DNA of 64,000 nt from positions 95,079,795 through 95,143,794 of the forward strand of contig NC_134843.1 in NCBI RefSeq assembly GCF_965363235.1, in the 5' to 3' direction. Position numbers and translations under genes: made by a program. Below are positions 9,801-20,900 of the stretch, piece after piece. The notes below the pieces were generated by a model. That model worked only from the letters and a program-made list of their open reading frames with translations, searched no databases and was not told the DNA's origin. The stretch's first letter is position 1, and each line of letters begins with the position of its first letter. Source of the stretch: Mytilus galloprovincialis (taxonomy: Eukaryota; Mollusca; Bivalvia; Mytilida; Mytilidae).

Positions 9801-12268
9801 AGGAGTTTCTATGGGAAATTGCATTGTCAATATTTACAGAAATGCAACCTATAAGGGAGTCATTAAACGGAGACATTTTGTGGAGAACTAAGCAATCTCA
9901 TTTACAGAAATTCAGAGAAGTACTAGACATTATTTTCTGACAGATCAAGGAACGATTTAAGATAGAAAATGAGTATCGGAAAAAAGTTATTTATTTATGC
10001 AGTAAATTACACTCATCATGATTCTTACATGGACATGAAATGTGCATGAGTATCATGTAAAGAAACTATTTATTTATTTTTAGGTGTAGGATTTGGACTA
10101 TCTTACCCTCCGACTTTATCTATAATAAACTTTTATTTTGATAAGAGAAGAGCATTTGCTAACGGAATTCTTACTGCATCCTTTGGATTGTCAAGTTTGA
10201 TATATCCTACATTGTACCGGAAGTTGATAGACCATTATGGTATACATGGCGCTATGTTAATTCTTGGTGGTTTGTTACTCAACATTTGTGTAGGCGGAAG
10301 TTTCTTCCGACAGCCAAGGAGCTTCATGCGTCCAAGTGCTCCAATAAATAGTCCTGAAAGTAAAAAACTGTTATCGCACACAAATGAAGGGAGTAAAATC
10401 AAGAGTAAATTGACTTTTGCGATAGACAAAATCCTTGATATGTTTAGAACATATTCTGTTGCTTTAAGAAACACATCCTTTTTATTATACTGTTTCGCCA
10501 TGTCGTTTGCACTGGTTGGCTATTCTTCAATCTTTATGATCCTTCCGCCACACATTGAAAGTCAGCAGTTTACAAAAGACGACGCAGTTGTTGTTTTGAC
10601 TGTAATTGGAGCTACGGAATTTGTTATTAGATTTTTTTCCGGTATCATTATTGATAAACAATGGCTTAGCGTTCAAACGATGTTCATCTTGACAATGTTT
10701 ACGGGTGGGATATGTGCTATTGCGGTGACATTTTTCCGGAGTATGCCTATCAATATCATATATGCAGTGACTGTAGGGATATTTCCTGGAATTTTACATT
10801 CATTAAGACCGTTACTAGTAGTCTCCTCGTTAGGATTGAAGATTCTACCCATAGCGTATCCATTATCTACTTTGTTTACTAATACAGCGTGTTTAATTGG
10901 ACAGCCTGGTCTAGGTAAGTATTTTTTTATAATTACTTTAACTCCAACCAAAATGTATTTCTATGTTGCTATGACGTCTGGCGGACTTTTTCATGACTTT
11001 GTAGAGCCGTGCTACATCAGAGCGCAAACCAGTAGTTTGCACTTTTTTTTACATGAAATATCATTGAAATGTTCATTTTCTGTAAATTGTCTGTTTATAA
11101 AATGTTGAAACACTCAGGTTTTTCTACGCATAGGTGCAGATTGCCTTAGCCCTGTTTGGCATAGTTTGGAATTTTCGGTTTTACATGTTCTTCAACTTCA
11201 TATTTGATTTGGTCGTCCAACTGTTTTGATTCGATCGTCACTGATGAGTTTAATGGTGTGTCAAAATATAAGCCTGCATGGTATCTCTGATGGTTCTCTT
11301 AAAAACAAAAAATGGAAAATGCCGACATTGACTTCGGTTGGCACAATTTCAAGTAGACAAATCATACATCATTCGATTTCTTATAAATATCAGAAGATGT
11401 GATATGATTGCCAATGAGACAACTCTCCATTGAATCAAGTAACACTTTGAAAGAGTAAACCATTATAGGTAAAAGTACGGTCTTCAACAAGGAGCCTTGG
11501 CTCACACTGAACAGTAAGCTATAAAGTGTCCCAAAAATGACTAGTGTAAAACCATTCAAATGGGAAAAACCAACGGTCTAATCTATATAACATAGGAGAA
11601 ACGAGAAACACTTATGAACCACATCAACGAACGACAACTACTGGACATCAGATTCATGACTTAGGACAGATGCACACAAATGCAGCGGGTTTAAACATTT
11701 TAATAGGTATCAATCTTCACCCTTATCTGAAACAACAGTGTAACATCACAACATAGAAACACACACTGTAAAATATCAATTGAAATGGCTTAGCTCAATC
11801 AAAATTCTACTTTTAAGGTGCAATAAGCAATCTAGGACTACCCAAATAATACAGCATCTTATTGGCATTAAACCTGTAAATGCTCCGATTATCAAACTAT
11901 TCGGACCATGTATCGATTACATGGATTTATATTACCAGAATTGTTCAACATTACTAAAATACTAGTAATAATGATATGATATGTTTAAAATTAAATCTTG
12001 ATTGACCAATTGTTGAATACTTTATTAAGGATGGTTAGAAGATTATACTGGTAACTGGAATGTTTCATTTTATACAATTGGTGGACTATTTTTTGCGTCA
12101 TCGCTTTGTGTGTTAATTGAACGGATGTTAGTTAAAGAAACACAGAATGAAGAAATTGTTATAAAGACAGACGATGACGTCGTTGAAGTGACAAAAACAA
12201 ACCAGAACAACATGGAAAATAAAGATCGCGATGATGTTAAAACAAGTCTTGTGATCAAGTGCCCATAA
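3668..12268 (+). CDS. SLC16 (monocarboxylate transporter) family gene, copy A, four exons seen
   Basis: This is a major facilitator superfamily transporter of the SLC16/MCT type, a 12-helix plasma-membrane carrier. The exons are 3668-3811, 5845-5988, 10084-10914 and 12030-12268, each bounded by AG/GT, all internal junctions in phase 1, with a TAA stop at 12266-12268. The 1358 coding bases give about 452 residues. The loop after helix 4 reads NFYFDKRRAFANG, the family's conserved YF.KRR.LA.G signature. In the helix-8 equivalent EFVIR keeps the Arg and has Glu where MCT1 has Asp302. A long hydrophilic loop follows helix 6, and the tail after the last helix is acidic and polar. The N-terminal exon with the PDGGWGW motif is not visible. 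Substrate cannot be inferred: family members carry lactate, thyroid hormone, aromatic amino acids or creatine. It is the tandem paralogue of the gene at 17851-21101. Confidence 0.9.
4990..5150. repeat. Long imperfect palindrome (foldback element)
   Basis: The arms pair around TACGTAGCG. GTGCACACTGAATAATC on the left matches GATTATTTCAAGTGTGCAC on the right. Further out, AAATAACAT pairs with ATGTTATTT and a TCTGT-rich stretch pairs with ACAGA. The whole could form a hairpin of about 50-70 paired bases per arm. It lies in intron DNA of the transporter gene and is probably the core of a foldback MITE. Confidence 0.6.
5476..5522 (-). ncRNA. Hammerhead ribozyme, solitary retrozyme copy
   Basis: Read on the minus strand, the block has CTGATGA, a stem II (GTCT/AGAC), GAAA, then ACGCGCGT as a minimal stem III, and the cleavage triplet GTC. 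GCGTCA before the core pairs with TGGCGT after the cleavage site to form stem I. Predicted cleavage lies between 5483 and 5482. All core residues of the hammerhead consensus are present. Flanking sequence to about 5440-5600 is a diverged, truncated version of the 355-bp unit arrayed at 23738-24805. It lies in an intron of the SLC16 gene, on the opposite strand. Confidence 0.8.
5653..5770 (-). repeat. Degraded copy of the 1160-1295 repeat
   Basis: It shares the AAGCCCGCTATATGGGATT and TCTCGCTGTGTTAAAGACTC blocks with 1160-1295. It ends just before the splice acceptor of the exon at 5845. Confidence 0.5.
5845..5988 (+). CDS. SLC16 copy A, helix 2-4 exon
   Basis: This 144-nt exon follows TTTTTTTCAG and ends before GTATATATAT. 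It encodes GPISGLLSMHFSFKWC, then helix 3 and the MLYLTYSCLL start of helix 4. The donor runs straight into an (AT)n tract, a weaker donor than GTAAGT. The same is true of copy B (GTATAAATATATAT). Confidence 0.9.
6333..8301. mobile_element. Non-autonomous DNA transposon with TTAA target duplication
   Basis: GGTAGCACTACAGTC at 6333-6347 is inverted at 8287-8301. TTAA is present at 6329-6332 and 8302-8305. TTAA duplication is the hallmark of piggyBac-type insertion, though the terminal bases here do not start with the usual CCY. No transposase frame is present over its 1969 bp. It is inserted in an older repeat and itself holds the 407-bp element at 6636-7042. Confidence 0.75.
6636..7042. mobile_element. 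Nested MITE with 9-bp target duplication
   Basis: The ends are imperfect inverted repeats: TAACCCGAATAATTCAG on the left against TAACTCGAATTATTCAAG read inward from the right. ATTGTTTTG occurs directly at 6627-6635 and 7043-7051. A 9-bp duplication is typical of Mutator-like elements. The interior is less AT-rich than its surroundings and has no coding frame. Confidence 0.65.
8710..8985 (+). repeat. Degenerate ~35-bp minisatellite
   Basis: About eight irregular units share the pattern CATTGTAATTCCAGTCATGA followed by an A/T-rich spacer. Units vary in length and sequence, so the array is old. It lies within the intron before the exon at 10084. Confidence 0.6.
10084..10914 (+). CDS. SLC16 copy A, large central exon
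   Basis: This 831-nt exon runs from TTTTTAG to GTAAGT. It carries the remainder of helix 4, the NFYFDKRRAFANG loop, helices 5 and 6 (GAMLILGGLLLNICVGG), the central cytoplasmic loop and helices 7-11. A 66-nt block at 10242-10307 is identical to 19922-19987 in copy B. It is one codon longer than the copy B exon. Confidence 0.93.
11190..11255 (+). repeat. Remnant of a retrozyme with a decayed hammerhead
   Basis: On the plus strand CTTCAACTTCATATTTGA and then CGTCACTGATGAGT follow the order found in the retrozyme unit, including the hammerhead CTGATGA. The stem II, GAAA and cleavage-side segments are not preserved. It is in the last intron of SLC16 copy A. Confidence 0.5.
11385..11806 (+). repeat. 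Interspersed repeat, GCCAATGAGACAACTCTCCA family
   Basis: This is the longest copy in the window. It contains GATTGCCAATGAGACAACTC, GGAGCCTTGGCTCACACTGA, CAACGAACGACAACTACTGG and CTTCACCCTTATCTGAAACA. Related copies lie at 16910-17280 and 41425-41555. It is short and non-coding and looks SINE- or MITE-like; no clear tRNA-type promoter boxes or terminal repeats were identified. Confidence 0.7.
12030..12268 (+). CDS. SLC16 copy A, terminal exon
   Basis: The exon starts after TTTATTAAG and opens with GWLEDYTGNWNVSFY, the conserved start of the last helix in MCTs. It ends in a hydrophilic tail that closes KTSLVIKCP then TAA. The upstream polypyrimidine tract is poor for a splice acceptor. The copy B acceptor, TTATTTCCAG, is much better. 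Confidence 0.88.
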
Positions 12269-12849
12269 TCAACTGAGCTTTGCATGAAGTTCAAATACGT
12301 TGCTTGCATGTAGTATGGTGGACATGCATTCGAAGTTGAGCAGATGAGTTATTTCAAATCGCCTGCATATATCAGAACAGTCCTATACTTCAAACGTTAC
12401 TGATAATAGTACTGACAGAAATACTCATTTATTCATCTGACCGTCATAGAATTGTTCTTTACTTTTAATGTTTAAAGGAATTTGTAAATCAGGCATTTTT
12501 AGTAAAGGCATATTTAAAGTAGGTTCTTTGTGTTTAACAGAATGTCTACAGAAACAGTGTTGTATTTTCTACATAAAACCACAGGTACAGGAAAGTTTTA
12601 CAAACAGCAAGGTGACGGATACTCAGTTTTCAGCAATATTTTCAATAGGGCGTCTTCGTGTTTTTTATAATCATTGTTTACCACTTTCTACCAATTTACT
12701 CAGAACTTGATCCAAACAATCAGTGCGTTGGCGAGGACTGTTTTATCAAACCAATTTATTTAAGTTTTCAGTTAAACAAAACTTAAACTCCCTCGTGTAA
12801 CATCCTGATGGGTCATATTTAGACTTTGTGTTTCCCTTTTTATCTTACC

Positions 12850-14290
12850 TGACTTCAAAGTCAAGTGAGCTTTTCTTATCACTTGGCGTCCATCGTCCAC
12901 CGTCGTCGCCGTCGTCTGTTTACTTTTACAAAAATATCCTCTGAAACTACTGGACCAAATTTAACCAAACTTTGCCACAATCGTCACTAGGGTATCTAGT
13001 TTACAAAATGTGTCCGATGACCCCGCCTGCTAGCTACATGGTCGAAATGACTAAAGCATTTAGAGCAAATCTGACATGTGGTAATCATGTTCATCAGGTT
13101 AAGATCTATCCGCCTCGAAATTTTCAGACAAATCCAACAACCCATTGTTGGTTTGCTGCCCCTAAATTGGAAATTTTAAAGGAAATTTTGCAATTTTTGT
13201 TATGATCTTGAATATTATTATAGATAGAGATAAACTGTAAACAGTAATAATGTTCAGCAAAGTAAGATCTATAAATACGTCTACAAAACCAAAATTGTCA
13301 GTCGACCCCGTAAGGGTTTATTGCCCTTTAGGTGTCATACCACCAATTACTCCCTCAAATTTAGAACGTATGTGAAAGTAGGCCTACTCGGACAAAAAAA
13401 AGTGCATTTGATGTCATTTCACGTAAACTAACCAACAAATTTGCAGAAATGAAAGTTTTGTTGAAAGAGAAATATATTAAGACCATTTTGAGCCAAAATT
13501 TACCTGTCTATGAGTTTGCATTAAAAATTGAGGATTAATGCGCTCCATAGTATACTAATTTAAGATTTCCAGAAAACCAGGGGTTATTTTTAGTGGTACC
13601 TCCTTTCGGAAGCTCTCTGCTTTTTTATATGATTTTGAATGTATGTTGAAAATTGGCATGCAGAAAGGTGACACCTGTACAATTCAGGATATACCTAGTT
13701 TCTATAAAGTTAAACTTAAGGTAAAATATTTAGAAAGCTGTGAAAATTGCAAAATTTGGTTGAACAGATAGGGACTTTTAATTGGTGGTATGACACCTTT
13801 ACATTCGTCACAACTCGGCCGATTCCGTACCTCAGAAGGAGATCATCGGAGTCACCCGAGGCCGGATTACCGATTGTGCACTTTATTATAGTCATTCTTT
13901 AACAATTTTTCGTTATTTTTTGTAATCTTTTACAAAAACAATTTTCTCTGAAACTACTAAGACAAATTTAACCAAACTTGGCCATAATCATCATTAGGAT
14001 ATCTAGTTTTAAAAATGTGTCTTATGACCCCGCTTTACAACCAACATGTCGGACATGGCTAAAAATAGAACATGGGGTAAAATGCAGTTTTTGGTGTATA
14101 TCTCTGAAACTAAAGCATTCAGATCAAATCTGACAGGTGGCAAAATGTTCATCGGATTAAGATTTATCTGCCCTGAAAGTTTCAGGCAAGTTCTACAACC
14201 CGTTGTTGGGTTGCTTCCCCTTGAGTTAGTAATTTTACAGAAATTTTGCAGTTGTTTGTTATTGTCCTAGATATCATAATAATATCTAAT
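12850..14290 (+). repeat. Bivalve tandem-core repeat, two units, interrupted by a MITE
   Basis: A block beginning CTTACCTGACTTCAAAGTCA with a CGTCGTCGCCGTCGTC stretch leads into units containing CTCTGAAACTACTGGACC and ACCCATTGTTGGTTTGCTGC. Related units recur at 13905-14280. The inverted family member is at 54290-54880. The inserted MITE occupies 13330-13798. Apparent short frames in the units are coincidental. Confidence 0.65.
13330..13798. mobile_element. MITE with GGTGTCATACCACCAATTA ends
   Basis: GGTGTCATACCACCAATTA at 13331-13349 is inverted as TAATTGGTGGTATGACACC ending at 13797. TTTA occurs on both flanks and is a probable 4-bp target duplication. It sits in the run TTATTGCCCTTT of an older repeat, so it is the younger of the two. 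Confidence 0.75.
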
Positions 14291-14409
14291 AATATCTTAT
14301 ATCTAATACTATTAATTATGATTTTTATAACCTTATTTTACATGGTTTCTAAAGCATCAGTAAATACAGGTGAGTGACACAGGTTCTTGAGATCCTCTAA
14401 TTCTATTAC

Positions 14410-14745
14410 TCCTTGTGCGTCGTAACTACAACCCCCTTCCCTTTCATAAATGTGACCTACCGAATTAGACTATTTACCGGATTTTTTTTTATCACATAAG
14501 CAACACGACGGGTGCCACATGTGGAGCAGGATCTGCTTACCTTCCGGAGCACCTGAGATCACCCCTAGTTTTTGGTGGGGGTTCGTGTTGTTAATTCTTT
14601 AGTTTTCTATGTTGTGTCATGTGTACTATTGTTTGTCTGCTTGTCCTTTTCATTTTTAGCCATGGCGTTGTCAGTTTATTTTCGATTTTTAAAAGAGTTT
14701 GACTGGCCTCTGGTATCTTTCGTCCCTCTTTTACATGTTTCACTT
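14410..14745 (+). mobile_element. Retroelement 3' tail fragment
   Basis: The block with GTGACCTACCGAATTAGACT, CAACACGACGGGTGCCACAT and GATCTGCTTACCTTCCGGAG is the non-coding tail that follows a reverse-transcriptase C terminus in the better copy at 26960-27560. Only the tail remains here. Further tails lie at 32050-32340 and 34405-34625, all on the plus strand. Confidence 0.6.
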
Positions 14746-14903
14746 TAAAGTTTTTTTTTATGCTGATCGCTTGAAAAGAGCTAACATAGAAACTCGCATC
14801 GAATGCTTAATGCTAAAATGGTCAAATAACATATTTAAATATACGAGATCAGATATTAATAAAAAGAGTCGGGCTAGCAAAGGGGGAATCAAAACTGATA
14901 AGG

Positions 14904-14905
<2 letters not shown>

Positions 14906-14935
<30 letters not shown>
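14906..14935. repeat. (GA)n microsatellite
   Basis: About 14 uninterrupted GA dinucleotides. Confidence 0.95.
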
Positions 14936-15058
14936 CGATCAGAGCAAATAAAGAAAGACGATCGACATTCTATAAACTAAATGTAAAAGAATGCAAACTG
15001 AGCAACATGAAGCAAACCAATCATTAGTGGGAAAATTAAGTGCTCAGGAAGGGTATGC

Positions 15059-15128
15059 TATCGTGTACTTGGCTGGGGGACTATGCCCGGGTCCTCCACC
15101 ATATCGTGTACTTGGCTGGGGGACTATG
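15059..15128. repeat. Local tandem duplication
   Basis: TATCGTGTACTTGGCTGGGG followed by GACTATG occurs twice, 42 bp apart, separated by CCCGGGTCCTCCACCA. It has no coding support. Confidence 0.7.
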
Positions 15129-16224
15129 GTAAGCACAAGTAACGAAAGACGAATAAACTGTTCTTCAAATCAATTCTTTATTATCCATGCTACTGCATTG
15201 GCAGACGACAACTCAACGTCATGATAATAGCTAAAATATGTTCCACGTTTTCTGACATAATAGTATAAATTGTGTGAGGCAGTCCTGATAACCAGAAGAC
15301 CCAAAATAGGAATATAACAAAGCACATGTGATACCAATATTCAAGTTCATTAAACAAAAGTTTGCATTAAATGTTTGAATGTTGGTAAAGATTCTGTTAA
15401 CAGTGTTATACTCTTGAAATCTAAATGTTCAAGTATGAACGGTTTCTTAGAATCCGTGATAATGTTACAAAATAGTAGGGTTACAAACAAACTATTGTTT
15501 AACAAAGGAGCTAGTGTATATAGTCTTGATTGGTCATGCCGTGCAGAATTTCAAATATTTCAATGTACTGTAATGTTTACCTTTCATTTCGTTTTATTGT
15601 TCAAAGTTTTATATCTGTCATATCTAGTTGATAAATATTTAAATATGAAAAGAATTACAACGAAATGAACTTTGATTCGTTTGAAGCGTCACGGTAATAT
15701 AACATTTATTTATAGCATTTTCGTACACTTTACAATTATTTATATGAGATTAAATGATTTAGTTACATTTTAGTATAATATGTGTTTGCATGATTACCAG
15801 AGGTAGTTATATTAACGTTTTGTAAGTTTTTTTTTCTCTTTTGTTGTGTATGCGTGTTTTGTGATGAATCAATACTTGAAATAATTGTGTGTTCTGAAGA
15901 CATGTTATTGGAATCACAGGGTTAAATTCTAGGACGATGAAAATGTAAACGAAGAGGCGAATGAAAGTATTATACAAAGTTTTAGTTTTATCAAGAATAT
16001 CAACCACTTGCTTACTGACTACAGATAATGTCAGTACAAGATACAGACAAGGGCTTTTCATGGATTATATTATGTGGTGAGTACATGTTAGACATATGGT
16101 AGTATTTTTATTATTATATTGAACACTGTTGAACATGTTGAAGCCAAAACGAGTTATAAAGATTGATTGATATGATGTTGTTAGCTTTTGTCCAGTCACA
16201 AGTATTTTATATTTATAAGGAACG

Positions 16225-17560
16225 AAATGCATATAGGAGATTGGGTATAATTGCCAATGGTACAACAATCCACTAAAGATCAATGCAAACAATGTCACAT
16301 GTCATGATGTGAATGTCAACTTGATAAACACACGACACACGTCATTAACGTACAAAACAAATACCACATATATTAAAAACATGAAAGATATGGCAAAAGA
16401 TAAAACAATTTTAAAAGAAACAAACCATTGACCGGGATACATAGTTTATGCAAAAACCGAAAAAGAAAGGCAATTATAGTACACAGCAATCAACAACCTT
16501 TGGATTACAGGCTCCTTACAAGCCCATGTAGAATACTGCAGGGTTAAACATGTGTGTTAGCACACGACCTTCTCCCAAACCATTGACATATAACACTTAG
16601 AAAAAGTAAACAAATAGCTGATGAAGGCTAGACTCATAAGACTACGCAGAAAGAGGTATCAAGTGCCCAACGAAACTTATTAGTAATAACCAAAACAACA
16701 ATTGTGTTTCATAAGCCAATTTTTAAAATCATTCGCAATTTGCAAGAATATTGAAAACTTTGGATGTGGGCAGTATTTAGAAGTAGTAGAATTACCGAAA
16801 AGAAAAACAAAATCCACATAGTACATCAGACTGTGATTTTCTCCAAATCATATACATGTATGAGAAGGAAAATTTAACCAAAGCATAAATTATGTTGGAA
16901 GTCAAGTTATATAAATATAAGAAGATGTGATATGAGTGCCTGTGAGACAGCTCTCCATCCAAGTCACAATTTATAAAAGTAAACCATTATACTAATAGGT
17001 CAAAGTATTGTCTTCAACACGGAGCCTTGGCTCACACCGAACAGAAAGCGATAAAGGGCCCAAGAAATGACTAATGTAAAACCATTCATACAGGAAAACC
17101 AACGGTCTTGCCTATATACAAATCGAGAAACGAGACAAACTTATGAACCACATCAACAAACGACAACCACTGAACTTCAAGTTCCTGATATAAGAAAAGT
17201 GCAAAAAATGCAGCGAGTTTAAATAGGTACCAACCTTCACCCTTACCTGAACCAATAGTGTTTCAACACAACATATATTGAAATGAGAAATGAAGACGAG
17301 AAATGTGTATTTCTGATATAACTTATTTCATCTATATTGTCGAAATTCTTTAGAAAAAAATTAAAATTAAAAATTAAAATTAAAACATTTAACATTTGCA
17401 ATTTTGTATCAACATGCATTCAATAGCAAAAAGTAAAATCACAAAAATACTGAACTCAGAGGAAAATCAAATCGGAAAGTCCTTATAATCACATGGCAAA
17501 ATAAAATGACAAAACACATAAAAAACGAATGGACAAGAACTGTCATATTCCTAATTAGCC
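16225..17560 (+). repeat. Cluster of three interspersed repeats
   Basis: 16225-16600 is a divergent member of the GCCAATG repeat group. 16910-17280 is a close copy of 11385-11806, with GGAGCCTTGGCTCACACCGA. 17430-17560 belongs to a second family recognised by AGTAAAATCACAAAAATACTG and TTCAAAACGGAAAGTCC-like blocks. No exon was seen here, although this is where the first exon of SLC16 copy B would be expected. Confidence 0.6.
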
Positions 17561-17850
17561 CTAGATAACATTTTTTGGGGGAAATATGTAAAAGTGTTGA
17601 ATACTGATTTAACATTAAAAAAAAAGAAAAAAAAAAGAAATGGCATGATTTCCAATATCATAAAGACTTTATTATTCTTAATAGCATTTATCATCTTTTA
17701 TATTTTAAACATTTGAGTGAAACAAATTTAAAGGGATATTGGCAGTTCCCTATTCTTAAAAAGTCTCATCGTAAGACATTTTTACAGGACAACTTGCTTT
17801 TTTAAATACTGGAAATACTGATAATAGTTTTTTTTTCTTTTATCTTGTAG

Positions 17851-17994
17851 CTTCATTTCTAAACTATACTTTGGTATCTGGAACTATACGAACCTTCGGG
17901 ATATTATATTCGGAACTTCTCCAAACCTACGACAATGGAGCGGGTAATACAGCGTTCCTAGGCAGTATAATGTTTTTTGTAATGGCCATAACCG
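17851..17994 (+). CDS. SLC16 copy B, first visible exon
   Basis: This 144-nt exon follows TATCTTGTAG and ends at GGTAAGT. It encodes RTFGILYSELLQTYDNGAG. Its acceptor has a long T tract. It starts in the same phase as its copy A counterpart. Confidence 0.88.
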
Positions 17995-20900
17995 GTAAGT
18001 ATTAAAAATCATCATTCAGATGTTTGTGAGTCCGCAGGGATTTTACAATGTTCAGAAAATCAGTAAAAGTTTTGGAGGATGTTTTGTCCTATGCGATTCA
18101 TGATATCTTTTGGGCGGAAAAAGACCAGTACAAATTCACAAATTCAACTAACAGTAATTGTTTACTTATTTTTTTGCAAATTGTTTGTATTATTCCCACA
18201 TCTACGCTAAAGAAGGCAACGAATACTTATAGATATACAAATTATCTCTGCTTCATTTTCTGTTCATTTTTATTGGCTTTGTGTTAACTTGATTGTTCCT
18301 TCATAACTATTTCACAGGGCCAGTATCTGGATTATTGAGCGTCCACTTTTCATTCAAATGGTGTACTATGATTGGTGGATTGATTGCATCTATTGGCATG
18401 GTAACCAGCTCTTTCACTCAAGATATAGAAATGCTGTATCTCACGTATAGCTGCTTACTAGGTATAAATATATATATATAAGATTTGTTATGGTTATTTG
18501 TATGACCTACTTTTTGTGTCTGACAAGGTTAAAAGTACAAATAGTATCAGTATACTCCTTTTAGAAGATGAAACTTAGATATATATTATATTTACAATAA
18601 CAGCTGTCACGATAACAAAAACATACAATACATAATCAGAACTGGTATTTTCATGGTTTTTTTTTTATTTATTAATTTGTTAGTATGTACTTTACAAGTA
18701 TACTTTATACTGTGTAATTCCTTGAAAATGAAACTGAATCCATACCATATATTAAAATCACATTTACTATAGTTTGCCAGTCATCGCTTCATTTCTACTG
18801 CTTCCTATGTTACAATTTACGAGAGCTAGATGAATGCCAGAGTCTCTATTCTTTGATATACACCACCATTGTCTTTGTGTACCCCACTGTATGCAACGGG
18901 GTAATTTGATGATACCTTTGACCGTCCACCCGTCCGTCTGTTCGTTTTTCCGTCCGTCCGTCTTTCCGTCCATTTTATTATTGTTTCCGCACTCTAATTT
19001 TGATCCTGGTATCTATGGTGAGCTTATCAAGTATTCCTCATCAACGTTTTATGAAATCATACACCAGGCTAAAAAAAAAACCAGGGACCCTTAGCCTGTT
19101 CCTGGACGACTAAGGTAATTGTATACAGAAAATATTTAGGAATAAAACGTTAATATGTCTTTAAAAAAAAACAACACACACACAAACTAGCAGACAGAGT
19201 TCGAATTAAGGCATCTAAAGGAGGCTTTTTAACTCTTAAAAATAGTAAATATTGAACTAAGGCATCTGTTTCCTCAGACACATTCTTCTTTTATTTATTT
19301 TGCAGATTTGCAGTTTGGGCTATATTTGTATGCCTGGATTAAAACGCTTAATTTCTTCTTTTTTAAGTGATAAGATGTAAAATAATTCCTGGCATATCTG
19401 TTGTGTGACTGTATAAGAAGCAAAAAAAAAAAAAACTTGACTGACTATGACTTGCGTTTTATACCCATTAAGCAATATTGTTAAAAAAAAATGGCCATGT
19501 CTGTTCGTTTTATATTTTCGTTACATTTTAATTGCACATCTTAATTTCGTATTAAAGAGATGACTTATGGAATTTTATAATGCTGCGTTATACCACGAGG
19601 GATGTTTCAGATTATAATTTATACCATGTAAAAACTTTTGTTTGATTACACTTTGATTTTTAATTATACCAACTGACCAAGGATTTTCTCTTCAGGTTCT
19701 AATACAAAGTAGAGTAAACTTTGCACTTCACCGCATATAAATTTCTGTTTTGTTTTTTGGCAGGTATAGGATTTGGATTATCTGCACCACCTACCGTTAC
19801 GATTATAAACTTTTATTTCGAAAAGAAAAGAGCATTCGCTAATGGATTCCTCACGGCGTCGATGGGATTGTCAAGCTTAACGTACCCTTTTCTGTACCGG
19901 AAGTTGATCGATCATTATGGAATACATGGCGCTATGTTAATTCTTGGTGGTTTGTTACTCAACATTTGTGTAGGCGGAAGTTTCTTCAGGCAACCAAGTT
20001 GCTTCATACGCACAAATACTAATACTAACAGTCCTGACAGTTCAAAACTTTTATCTGAGGCAAATTACAAGAGTAAAAAGAGCAACCTGACTTTCGTGAA
20101 AAACAAAATCATTGATATGTTTAAGTCATATTCTGTTGCTCTAAGAAATAAGTCATTTATATTGTATTGTTTCGCCATGTCATTTGCATTAGTTGGATAT
20201 TCATCAAACTTTCTCATTCTTCCTCCACACATTCAAAGTCAGCAGTTTAGCAAAGATGACGTTGTGATTGTTTTAACAGTAATTGGTGCTACGGAATTTG
20301 TTGTCAGACTTTTTTCCGGAACTTTTATTGATTTACAATGGTTCAGTGTGCAAACAGTGTTCATCGTGACAATGTTTATGGGCGGAGTTTGTGCTATCGT
20401 ATTGACATTTTTCAAAAGTATGGCAATAAACATTACTTATGCAGTGACTGTAGGGATATTTCCCGGAATTTTACATTCATTACAACCGTTACTTATTGTG
20501 ACATCATTAGGATTGAAAATGTTGCCGACAGCATTTCCACTATCTAGTTTCTTTACCAATACAGCGTGCCTGATAGGACATCCTTCTCTGGGTAAGTGGT
20601 TTTATAATTCATTCTTAGTCTTTATAAATATATAATATTAATTAAAATAAATTATATAGATATAAAACAGTCTACTTTTCGTATTAGTATCCATTGATCA
20701 AATATGAAAATGTGTTTTCCCAAAATATCTTGTGTCGCATACCTGCCAGTATAGACAAAATCTACTAAAATCAAAAGGTCACAATTATTTCATATAAGTT
20801 ATTATTGTTTGAAACATTTTACACCAGTATTGTTTGTATTAATCATATTTTGTTATTTCCAGGCTGGTTAGAAGATTATACCGGTAACTGGAAAGCTTCA

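Noticed and set aside
14991-15224. 77-codon frame with a GWG-like segment, as the missing SLC16 first exon
   Set aside because: It lacks the PDGGWGW context and a phase-1 donor, and the Trp-Gly stretch comes from a local 27-bp duplication.
16618-16660. CTGATGA followed by AGACTACGCAGAAAG, as a possible hammerhead
   Set aside because: Stem II does not pair properly and no GAAA lies at the required position; stem I partners are absent.
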